From: a bacterium
GTDB lineage: Bacteria; Krumholzibacteriota; Krumholzibacteriia; LZORAL124-64-63
Direction of reading: 5' to 3'
DNA length: 60,352 bases
Assembly: GCA_018814885.1 (NCBI GenBank)
Contig: JAHIYU010000105.1
Location: 1-60,352, forward strand
Positions 52,903-60,352 of this stretch are shown here, in pieces. Each line of letters opens with the position of its first letter. The first letter of the stretch is position 1. A program made the position numbers and the translations under genes. Under the pieces are notes generated by a model that saw only the letters and a program-made list of their open reading frames with translations, did no database searches and was not told where the DNA came from.

Positions 52903-53244
52903 TCAGGCCCATGGTCTTCGAGACGTCATCCTGGCGTGCTGGACATTGCGAATACTGTTCAATCGGGCGGTGATCACAGCATTAGCTTTCGAAAGCACGT
53001 TGACGACCTGCAGCAGATCTCGCTTTTGAGCATCGAGAGAATCCAGGAGTTCGTGATGCTTCGCCTTGATCTCCTCGAGGGCGATCTCTGTCCGGGCCTG
53101 CAAGCCCGATAGCACCGGATTTGGCTCTGAGTGTGAGGCGAGGCCGACCAAACCTCCTTCCTGGATGGAAATCCTCAGGTAGACCGGCTGCCGGCAGTTG
53201 ACTAGATAATCGCGTATCCGAGTGCGCAGATCGTCGAAATGCAA
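52903..53244 (-). CDS. Small protein with beta N-part and coiled-coil C-part
   Basis: A 113 aa frame from a TTG start. The first 40 residues look beta-like (YLRISIQEGGLVGLASHSEP); the rest is a long helix with heptads (TEIALEEIKAKHHELLDSLDAQKRDLLQVVNVLSKANAVITARL). A stop (TAA) closes the frame a few codons upstream and no good SD is seen, so the N-terminus may be truncated by the IS3 remnant next to it. Function unknown. Confidence 0.45.
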   Translation of the reverse strand: MHFDDLRTRIRDYLVNCRQPVYLRISIQEGGLVGLASHSEPNPVLSGLQARTEIALEEIKAKHHELLDSLDAQKRDLLQVVNVLSKANAVITARLNSIRNVQHARMTSRRPWA

Positions 53245-53483
53245 TTCGATCAGGACAACTTACGACCGGTGGACCTCGATCTAGTACTTGCCCATAACGT
53301 AGAACAACTCGACAACCTCTTTGGGAACACGCGAGCACAGCCGGGTCAGAGGGATCACCAGGACGACAAACGACAGAGTGGGGATTAACGAGATTTTCAT
53401 GGAAGGGACAGCAAGCGCGGCTCACTGGCAGATCTTCTTCGCCACCTGGTATCTCGCGGCTTCCCGGTGTCCCGGCGGCTTCC

Positions 53484-53745
53484 GAGTTTTCTTGCTATCA
53501 GGTTCTTGAGCGCGTTGTTCTCGAGTCTCAGGTCCGCGTATCCGCTTCAGCCTCGCGTTCTCAGCCTCGAGCACCTCGATACGTTCCAGCTTCTACGGCG
53601 ACGGCCCACTGTACTTTGACTCCCACTCGTAGCAGGTCGCAGGGCTGATGCCGTGCTTGCGGCATACGTCCTGGGCCTTCAACCCGGAGTCGGCATCGCT
53701 GAGGATCTAGGCGGTCTGCATATCGGTGAACTGGGACATCTTCAT
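53484..53745 (-). pseudogene. IS3-family transposase OrfA, degenerate
   Basis: Reading the minus strand from ATG 53745 gives MKMSQFTDMQTA-stop-ILSDADSGLKAQDVCRKHGIS...WESKY, then a second stop, then LEAENARLKR, a 2-nt deletion and YADLRLENNALKNLIARKL in the next frame. This is the classic OrfA helix-turn-helix plus leucine zipper with two nonsense changes (first TAG at 53707-53709) and one frameshift. No OrfB follows. It separates the small helical genes from the sigma-factor locus; the rest of 53245-53789 holds nothing else recognised. Confidence 0.75.
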
Positions 53746-53789
53746 CGGAACCTCTTTCTCTCAGCGGTCGGCGAAAACCGGATCGACTG

Positions 53790-54530
53790 TCACTCGCGCC
53801 AGCGGACCACCGCCAGCGCCAGCAGGAACAGTCCAGCTAGGCCGAGCCCATGAATCCAGCGCTGCGCCCAGCGCAGGCGGTGGGCGGCTACCTCGAAGGA
53901 CGTCCCGGAACGGAACGCCACGCTGGTGCGTCCGGGCGGGAGCAGATCCACCGGCCGGGCCGACAGCACGGCCTTGTATGCGGCGCCTTCGGTCAGGCCG
54001 GCGTCTTCGGGCAGGTCGATCCGGTTGCGATCGGTGGTGCCGGTCCAGGTGAAGTCGCCGTCGCGATCGGTAATGCGCACCTCATATCGGGTGGCTCCGG
54101 GCACCTCGGTCCAGCTCAGGCAACACGCGCCGGCCGGAACGACCTGTCCTTCGACTGGTCGCGTGAAGCGGGCCTCTACTTCGCCGCGAACCGCCATGTC
54201 CGCGCCGACCGGGCGTGGCGGCAGGAAGAGGACCCCAACCAATGACGCCACGATGGCCAAAGTCGCTGCGATACCTGCCGCGCGCGCCAAACCCGAGGAC
54301 CAGGACGCAGCAGCAGGCGTTGCGCCCAGATCGATCTCGCCGTCGCGAACCAGGCGTCTTGCGCAGGCGTCCAGATCACGGTGAAGCCGGCAGGCGTGAC
54401 AGACCAACACGTGAGCCTCGAGCTCGCGCCGCAACACCGCGTCGAGGTTGGGGATGTCCAGCCGCCAGATCTCTTCTCCCACGTTCGGGTCGACGCATTC
54501 GTAGGAGGTGGCGGAGTGTTCCGTCGTCAT
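53790..54530 (-). CDS. Anti-sigma factor with zinc-finger-like N-domain
   Basis: A 246 aa membrane protein paired with the sigma factor. The N-terminal cytosolic part has a zf-HC2-like H-x3-C-x2-C (HVLVCHAC), the usual sigma-holding anti-sigma domain. Two membrane segments are seen (about 84-103 and 225-242), with a periplasmic domain between them (VEARFTRPVEGQVVPAGACCLSWTEVPGATRYEVRI) that resembles a fibronectin III-type sandwich and could be the sensor. It starts 28 bp after the sigma gene, same strand. Confidence 0.82.
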   Translation of the reverse strand: MTTEHSATSYECVDPNVGEEIWRLDIPNLDAVLRRELEAHVLVCHACRLHRDLDACARRLVRDGEIDLGATPAAASWSSGLARAAGIAATLAIVASLVGVLFLPPRPVGADMAVRGEVEARFTRPVEGQVVPAGACCLSWTEVPGATRYEVRITDRDGDFTWTGTTDRNRIDLPEDAGLTEGAAYKAVLSARPVDLLPPGRTSVAFRSGTSFEVAAHRLRWAQRWIHGLGLAGLFLLALAVVRWRE

Positions 54531-54558
54531 CCTCGTCCTCCACTGATCGTGATCGGAT

Positions 54559-55155
54559 TCATCGACGTGTCCTTCTGGTGTAACGACTACCGAACCGTCT
54601 TCGGTTGAAGAATTTCATGACTTTTTTCAGGCAGATGTTTTTACGGTGATAAATGCCCTGCACCGACGACAACCCGGCCTTCCGGCGCAAGATCTCGATG
54701 GAAGTCTCCTCTAGGTAGATGTCCCGCAGCAGCCTCCGGCAGTCCGGATCGAGGGACGCCAGGGCCTCGGCCAGCAGGTTGCGGGTCTCCTGGGCATCCA
54801 GCAGGTCGAGCGGGCTGGCGTCTGCGCACGGAATGCGCCCGGCCATCTCGTCGATATCGACACCTTGTCGCAGCCGGCGCCAGTGATAGAGGTTGCGGCA
54901 GCGGTTCAGGGCGCAAGTGACCGCAAAAGCCTCAGGGTTGTCGGGGCTCACCCCGGATGCCCGCAAGTACTGCAGTATGGCCAGCAGCGTGTCCTGGACG
55001 ATATCATCCCGGTCGGGATCGTTGGCGGACAGAAAAGCATAGACGACCCCGCGCACCTCCACGTCAAGGGTTGCGCAGACCCCCCGGCCTGCCGCATCAT
55101 CCCCCGAGACGTACGCCGCGATGTCGCGTTTCAAGGCCTTGCGGTCCAACGTCAT
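54559..55155 (-). CDS. ECF-type RNA polymerase sigma factor
   Basis: A 198 aa sigma-70-family ECF factor. Region 2 is at about 45-80 (FLSANDPDRDDIVQDTLLAILQYL, with the core-binding DDIVQDTLLAI), region 4 at about 125-180 (LAEALASLDPDCRRLLRDIYLEETSIEILRRKAGLSSVQGIYHRKNICLKKVMKFF), which forms the -35-reading helix-turn-helix. It is followed by its anti-sigma gene and lies head to head with the CHAT gene, so it may control that gene through the shared 77-bp spacer. Confidence 0.88.
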   Translation of the reverse strand: MTLDRKALKRDIAAYVSGDDAAGRGVCATLDVEVRGVVYAFLSANDPDRDDIVQDTLLAILQYLRASGVSPDNPEAFAVTCALNRCRNLYHWRRLRQGVDIDEMAGRIPCADASPLDLLDAQETRNLLAEALASLDPDCRRLLRDIYLEETSIEILRRKAGLSSVQGIYHRKNICLKKVMKFFNRRRFGSRYTRRTRR

Positions 55156-55232
55156 CTCAGTCCGATGGTAAGACGTTCACGGCTGGCTCCCACTCCGGGG
55201 ACTGCTGGTGTCGATGTGCGAACGGAGCCTGC

Positions 55233-58200
55233 ATGCCCCACACGCGTCGAGGGTGTTCGAATTTTATTAGAATCATACTATGCAGTCGCGATCGCTGTCC
55301 AGCTTTGTGGATCGCGGCGCTGTTCGCGGCGGTCCTGGTGGCGATATCGGGAGGCTGCGGGGATGGCGGGACCGACGCCACGACGGACGGCGTGCCTCTC
55401 TCGCCTGGACTCCGCCCCCTCGTCGAGGCCGCTCTCGACGCCCTCGACGGTCCCGACCGGGGCCGCACCGACGTCGCACGGGACCTGGACCTCTATGCCG
55501 ACCTGCAGCAGGCGCTCTGCGATCCGTACCGGTGCGGGGCCGCCGTGGACAGCCTATTCGCGGCGTGGACGTCGGCGCCAACAAATTTCCTGTGGCCGGA
55601 ACTGGCCATGCGCAACCGGTCGTACCTGGGACGCCCCGATCGCCTGGCGGAGATCCTCGACCGCTACGACCTGTCAGACACGACGACAGCCGTCGGCGCC
55701 TACATTCGCGGCTGGCGTAATGTGGGCTACACCTCCGGCGGTGAGGAATTTCGCCGGGCCTGGGAGATGCGCGACCAGCTGGAGCCGCTGCAGGCCTTTT
55801 GGCTGATCCTGAAGCTGGCCTGGATCGAGCGGCTTGCGGGCGACGGCACGCGGGCCTTCTCGCTGGCCACGGACGCGCTGCCCCGGGCTCGGGAACTTGG
55901 CGGCCGCCGTGCGGAACTGGTGGTATGGACGGAGATCGCACGGGCCCTGAATAGGATGGACCGCCTGGACGACGCCCTGCACGCAGTGGGCGTTGCGGAA
56001 CGTCTGGCCGGGGCCGTCGTGCGGGAGACCGGCAATGTCTTCCTGATGCAGAGCCAGCGCCTGCTGCGCGCCGACATCCTGGCGGCGCGGCGCGAAACCG
56101 AGGCGGCCCTCGCCCTGTACGAGGCTTGCGCCGATACCTGTCTAGACCACCGTCTGCTCACGCTGGCTGCCAAGAGCCTGAACCATGGCGGCATACTCAC
56201 CGCCGGTACCGGCGACTACGAGGCGGGCCTGCGCCTGTACCACAAGAGCCTGCGGATCGCCCTCGCCGCCGAGGATTCCCTGAACGTCCCGCGGCACTTG
56301 ATGAATATCGCCCGTAGGTACCGGCTTCTGGGAAATCTGGATTCCTGCCTGGTCTATCAACGCCGGGCCGAGGTCTGGGTCGAGGCCTACCCGGACCTGC
56401 GCAACCGCGCTCGCCTGCCCCTGATGCAGGCCGAGTACCACGCTCAGGTCGGCGATTACGCCACGGTCGATTCGCTACTCGCCGCTGCGGCCGCCATGAC
56501 GCCCAACCTGACCACCGTGGAGGCGCTGGCGGAACTCCATCTCCAGATCATCAAAGACGGCCTGGAGCGCGGCTCTCCCGACGCAGCTTATCGCTCGATC
56601 GCCCTGCTCGATTCCCTGCGCGATCGCCTGGGCGACTCTCTCGCCGACCGCAACGTGATCGTGGATGTGGACCTGCACTCCGCCGAGTTCCTGACGCGGC
56701 AGGGACAGTTCGCCCGGGCCCTCGCGGCCCTCGACCAGGCGCGAGACGCCCTCGAGCACCGACCCGACCCCACCCGCTCCTGGCAGCTGGCGCGGACGCG
56801 CGGGACGTTAGCGCGCCGTCGCGGCGACCTAGCCGGGGCCGAGGTGTCGTACCGTGAATGCGTCGGCTTGGCCGAACGGATCGACGACCCAGACCTGCGC
56901 GCCACCGGCAGCCTGCTGCTCAGCGTCGTGCTCATGGACCAGGACCGGTTCGCCGAAGCCCGCTCCGTCCTCGGGGGCGACGGTGGCCGCTACCGCACGC
57001 GGCTGTCGGTGCGGCTCTTTCGCGGTATGGCCTACACGGGCGAGGGGCGGCACGACGACGCGCTGGCCGAGCTGGAGGCCGCGCGCGACCTATGCACTCC
57101 CTGGTCGCCGCGCGACCTGGTGGCAAGGATCGACCTGGAGACAGGCCGCGCCCAGGCTGACGCCGGAAGGGTCGAAGAGGCCGGCGAGGCCTACGCAAGG
57201 GTCAGGGACGAGCTTTCGAGGCACAGAACGACCCGGCTGTTCGGGACCGAGGCGGATTATTATGGCGATCTGAGACGCGAGCTGGTCGAGGCCGAGCTGA
57301 GCCTGACAACCCGTACCGGGCGGCACGTGTCGACGAGCGAGGAAGCGCGGCGGGCCCTGGAGCAGACGTGCGCCCTGCTGCCGGGCTGGCGGACTAGCGG
57401 CGACGCGGCCGGCGCATCCGGCGATTCCTGGCACACGCCGCAGATGGTCTTCTTCTGCGGGAAGCGAGCCTCCTTCCGCTGGGACATAGCCGCGGCGGGC
57501 CTGACGCTAAGCCGGCTGGCGGGGGAACGGGAACTGGCGATGCAGCTGGGCACGGTGCTGGCCGACCTTGGCCATCCCGGACGCGACACGGTCGTGGACG
57601 AGATGGTTGCGCTTGTCGCGGCGCTGGGCGGCACCCCGCCGGACTGGCACGACGGACAGACGCTTCTGGTGGTCCCCGACGGCGTCCTGCGCGGCGTGCC
57701 CTGGGTGGCCCTGCACGGATCACGACGGGAGGACGGTTGGCTGGATCTGGGGCCGATCGTCATCTCGGATACGCCGTCGTCAAACCCTGCGGCGGCTGCC
57801 CGGCACACCCGACCGGGGCGGCTGCTGGCGCTGGGCGTCGACGACGTCGCCCGTGCGAAGGTCGACGGCCTGCCGCCCCTACGCCACGCCGAGCGCGAGG
57901 CCCGCGAGATCCACGGCCGGTGGCCGGCGGACCGGGCTGAGTTGCGCGTCGGCGGCGGAACCGTCGCCGCAGACCTGAGATCGGAACCGCTCTCCGGATA
58001 CGACGTGATCCATGTGGCCAGCCACGCGGTCGTCTACCGGGGGTCGTCGCGCGAGGTGTCGCTGTTGCTGGATGGCGACTGGAACGCACCACTGACCATG
58101 CGCGAGATCCGCGGCCTCGACCTGGACGCCGAGCTGGTCTTCCTGTCCTGTTGCGAGGCGGCCGACGGCTCGACCTTGAACGCGGGTCAGGCCCATGCCG

Positions 58201-58436
58201 ACCTGGCGAGCGGTTTCCTGGACGCAGGGGCCGCATCTGTCGTGGCACCGATTCTGATGATCGAGGACGAGGCCGCCCAGCACCTGGCCGGACTGTTCTA
58301 TGACGGGTGGCTGGCGGGCAAATCGGCGGCCGTCGCGCTGCACGACGCGCAGATCGCCATGCGCGACGGCGATCCGCGCCTATCCCACTCGTTCTACTGG
58401 GCGTTCTACCTCGTCCTCACCTCACACGGCCCCTAG
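55233..58436 (+). CDS. TPR-CHAT lipoprotein (caspase-like peptidase)
   Basis: A 1067 aa protein. It opens with a lipoprotein-like signal (ALWIAALFAAVLVAISGGC, lipobox SGGC), then about 700 residues of TPR-type helices, then a C-terminal CHAT domain. The caspase-like dyad is H931 in IHVASHAV and C974 in VFLSCCEA (C973 is adjacent). CHAT domains are cysteine peptidases of the separase/caspase clan, often held by TPRs until a trigger frees them. The signal implies a periplasmic or outer-membrane site, unusual for the type. ATG 55233 gives a 23-residue n-region; a TTG at about 55305 is an alternative. It is divergent from the sigma factor gene. Confidence 0.87.
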   Translation: MPHTRRGCSNFIRIILCSRDRCPALWIAALFAAVLVAISGGCGDGGTDATTDGVPLSPGLRPLVEAALDALDGPDRGRTDVARDLDLYADLQQALCDPYRCGAAVDSLFAAWTSAPTNFLWPELAMRNRSYLGRPDRLAEILDRYDLSDTTTAVGAYIRGWRNVGYTSGGEEFRRAWEMRDQLEPLQAFWLILKLAWIERLAGDGTRAFSLATDALPRARELGGRRAELVVWTEIARALNRMDRLDDALHAVGVAERLAGAVVRETGNVFLMQSQRLLRADILAARRETEAALALYEACADTCLDHRLLTLAAKSLNHGGILTAGTGDYEAGLRLYHKSLRIALAAEDSLNVPRHLMNIARRYRLLGNLDSCLVYQRRAEVWVEAYPDLRNRARLPLMQAEYHAQVGDYATVDSLLAAAAAMTPNLTTVEALAELHLQIIKDGLERGSPDAAYRSIALLDSLRDRLGDSLADRNVIVDVDLHSAEFLTRQGQFARALAALDQARDALEHRPDPTRSWQLARTRGTLARRRGDLAGAEVSYRECVGLAERIDDPDLRATGSLLLSVVLMDQDRFAEARSVLGGDGGRYRTRLSVRLFRGMAYTGEGRHDDALAELEAARDLCTPWSPRDLVARIDLETGRAQADAGRVEEAGEAYARVRDELSRHRTTRLFGTEADYYGDLRRELVEAELSLTTRTGRHVSTSEEARRALEQTCALLPGWRTSGDAAGASGDSWHTPQMVFFCGKRASFRWDIAAAGLTLSRLAGERELAMQLGTVLADLGHPGRDTVVDEMVALVAALGGTPPDWHDGQTLLVVPDGVLRGVPWVALHGSRREDGWLDLGPIVISDTPSSNPAAAARHTRPGRLLALGVDDVARAKVDGLPPLRHAEREAREIHGRWPADRAELRVGGGTVAADLRSEPLSGYDVIHVASHAVVYRGSSREVSLLLDGDWNAPLTMREIRGLDLDAELVFLSCCEAADGSTLNAGQAHADLASGFLDAGAASVVAPILMIEDEAAQHLAGLFYDGWLAGKSAAVALHDAQIAMRDGDPRLSHSFYWAFYLVLTSHGP

Positions 58437-59050
58437 TCCCGCAGCTGTCCCACCTCCCAGTCTGAGAAGTGGTTCACCTGGAACATCACCTGCAGACCGG
58501 CCCGACCGGGATGCACGTCCACTTCGCCGAACTCCTCGTAGCGAACGTCGACGACCTCACCGTCCTCGTAGACGGGCGTCACGTGCCAGAAATGGGTCGG
58601 CATCCGCTCGTCCCTGGGCATGTACGTGCCCAACACCGTCACCGGCTCCAGGAACTGCATCCCGTGGGGCTCGAGGCGGAAGACGAGCGGCAGCCCGCGT
58701 TCGGCGAAGGCCATGTACGAATCGAAGGTGGGCACGCGCAGCGTGAACTCGACGGGCAGGGAATCGGTGGTGTTAAGCGCGCCGGGCGGGACCAGCAACC
58801 CAAAGTTGCTGTCCTCGGGCCACGTTTTGGCAGCGCCGGTGAGCAGCCCGCCCCACCTGGGCGAGATCGTACCCGTGATGACTTCGTAGTCCAGAGATTG
58901 GAGCAAGGCGTGGTGGGCCAGCGGAGTCGTGGTGTTCATCTTGGCGGCAAGATCGGCGCCGTCCTCCTTGAGACCCACGGGATCGGTCTGACAGCCGACC
59001 ACTGCGGCCAGGATCGCAGTCACGAGTACGAGCTTGAACTGGGTGCGCAT
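58433..59050 (-). CDS. ZU5-like lipoprotein with HFS motif
   Basis: A 205 aa lipoprotein. Signal peptide with lipobox (LAAVVGC). The mature part has NFGLLVPPGALNTTDSLPVEFTLRV, a good match to the ZU5 pattern, and near the end VMFQVNHFSDWEVGQL. In eukaryotic ZU5/FIIND proteins (PIDD, NLRP1) the HFS or SFS site is where autoproteolysis takes place. It overlaps the convergent CHAT gene by 4 bp. GGAG lies 6 nt before ATG 59050. Whether it is cleaved, and whether it partners the CHAT protein, is open. Confidence 0.75.
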   Translation of the reverse strand: MRTQFKLVLVTAILAAVVGCQTDPVGLKEDGADLAAKMNTTTPLAHHALLQSLDYEVITGTISPRWGGLLTGAAKTWPEDSNFGLLVPPGALNTTDSLPVEFTLRVPTFDSYMAFAERGLPLVFRLEPHGMQFLEPVTVLGTYMPRDERMPTHFWHVTPVYEDGEVVDVRYEEFGEVDVHPGRAGLQVMFQVNHFSDWEVGQLRD

Positions 59051-59214
59051 GGAAATCTCCTTCATTCAGTGATCGGGGCCAGCGTTCTCCCCGGGAACAA
59101 GTCGCCGGGCGGAGTCGGCCGGATTGATCGAACGCCAACCCCGCTCCATGACGACAAGCTTGAATCATTATTTTAAAGCGTTTTTGTGCTCGTGTGACAA
59201 AAATAGATTTTTAG

Positions 59215-59722
<508 letters not shown>

Positions 59723-59726
59723 ATGT

Positions 59727-59747
59727 ACCGCCCGCAGAGCGGGCGGT
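59727..59747. repeat. Perfect hairpin at the IS200-type right end
   Basis: ACCGCCCGC-AGA-GCGGGCGGT, 9 bp with a 3-nt loop, at the junction with the IS3 remnant. A second perfect 8-bp hairpin with the same loop follows at 59755-59773. Confidence 0.85.
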
Positions 59748-59790
59748 TTGATGAAGGCCCCCAGAGGGGGCCTCCAACACAAGAAGAGGG

Positions 59791-60224
59791 CTAAAGCCCT
59801 CCGAGGCTCAGTTGCTCCTGCCGACGCTCTTCTTCCTCCTGGGCTCGGATTACGCGCGAACCATAGACTCGTCCAAGCCTACCGTGCTGGCGCAATACCC
59901 CCGGGACCAAAAGTGGAAACCCGTGAAATTCTTCGTCTTCCCCAGGTACTGACGATGAATCTGGATCGCCGACTTCCCCTTCAAAAACCCAACCGTGTTG
60001 GCGACGCTAAACTTCGGCGGGATCGACAGACACATGTGCACGTGGTCGGCCAAGGCGTGACCCTCCACGAGTTCTACACCGTGTTGCCGACACAATCCTC
60101 GCAAGATCTGACCGATCCCCTTTCTCAGCTGGCCAAACAGCACCTTCTTGCGGTACTTTGGAACGAACACGATGTGGTACCGACAGTACCATCGTACGTG
60201 AGACTGGCTCTGCCATTCTCGCAT
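59791..60224 (-). pseudogene. tnpA: TnpA Y1 transposase, frameshifted at the catalytic tyrosine
   Basis: An IS200-type HUH transposase (MREWQSQSHVRWYCRYHIVFVPKYRKKVLFG..., HUH pair in DHVHMCLSIPP). The frame breaks after SMVRA: TAA appears where family members read TAY-ATC. Adding back one base restores YIRAQEEEERRQEQLSL to a stop at 59791. The lost base lies in the tyrosine of YxxxQ, the residue that cuts DNA, so this copy should be inactive. Start ATG 60224 has AAAGGAG upstream. Confidence 0.85.
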
Positions 60225-60316
60225 CTCGGTCTCCTTTCCTTTTGAACTGGGCAGTTCTGGGAAAGGAGACCGTATATCATATATGCACGCCGTTACGGCA
60301 GAGCCATTTCGAGTCT

Positions 60317-60333
60317 CGCCGCCAGAGGCGGCG
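60317..60333. repeat. Perfect hairpin at the IS200-type left end
   Basis: CGCCGCC-AGA-GGCGGCG, 7 bp with the same 3-nt loop as the right-end hairpins, about 90 bp before the tnpA start. Confidence 0.8.
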
Positions 60334-60352
60334 GCTTACCAGGGTTGAGTTA

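Larger units (their letters stand above)
59724..60340 (-). mobile_element. IS200/IS605-type insertion sequence (broken)
   Basis: A minus-strand TnpA frame (59791-60224) lies between hairpins that share the same AGA triloop on the plus strand: 59727-59747 and 59755-59773 on one side, 60317-60333 on the other. TnpA of this family binds such end hairpins as single strands. The element interrupts or abuts the IS3 OrfB remnant. Exact ends are not fixed. Confidence 0.7.

Overview
The window is about 60 kb of high-GC bacterial DNA, densely coded on both strands, with normal use of TAA, TAG and TGA stops. No rRNA or tRNA gene or CRISPR array was recognised. Many products carry Sec or lipoprotein signals. 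Five end in a Por-secretion-like C-terminal domain (PNPFNP followed by a FlgD-like Ig fold). There is also a GTP-type PEP carboxykinase and a DUF5916 outer-membrane protein. Together these suggest a Gram-negative member of the FCB-related candidate phyla (Eisenbacteria, Krumholzibacteria or Latescibacteria type). That placement is inference.

Layout. 0.1-12 kb: chemoreceptor, DUF5916 barrel protein, a thioredoxin-TPR protein with an in-frame UGA at the first CxxC position (probable selenoprotein), ATP-grasp ligase, sulfatase-modifying-factor-like protein, hybrid PAS histidine kinase, PAP2 phosphatase and radical SAM protein. 12-28 kb: secreted proteins mixed with housekeeping enzymes (PckG, FKBP isomerase, 5'-3' exonuclease, D-Ala-D-Ala-ligase-like ATP-grasp, zinc alcohol dehydrogenase, AsmA protein, tautomerase). 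28-48 kb: mostly exported hydrolases and surface proteins (phosphodiesterase, alpha/beta-hydrolase with beta-helix, S41 peptidase, OmpA protein, GH13 amylase, PKD-rich subtilisin). 48-60 kb: accessory region with an M28 peptidase, broken IS110, IS3 and IS200/IS605 copies, and an ECF sigma/anti-sigma pair next to a TPR-CHAT lipoprotein and a ZU5-like lipoprotein.

The most striking signal is a short C-terminal tail, consensus SWGxVKxLYR-stop, on seven otherwise unrelated signal-peptide proteins (genes ending at 12037, 17562, 20507, 36149, 39895, 42976 and 51475). None of them has the PNPFNP domain, and the five PNPFNP proteins lack this tail. I read the tail as a candidate undescribed C-terminal sorting or processing signal working beside a Por-like system. 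The second notable signal is the UGA at 5876-5878, which is followed by a stem-loop with bacterial SECIS geometry.

Many long reading frames opposite or overlapping these genes are by-products of high GC and were left out. Start codons were chosen from signal peptides and Shine-Dalgarno sequences.
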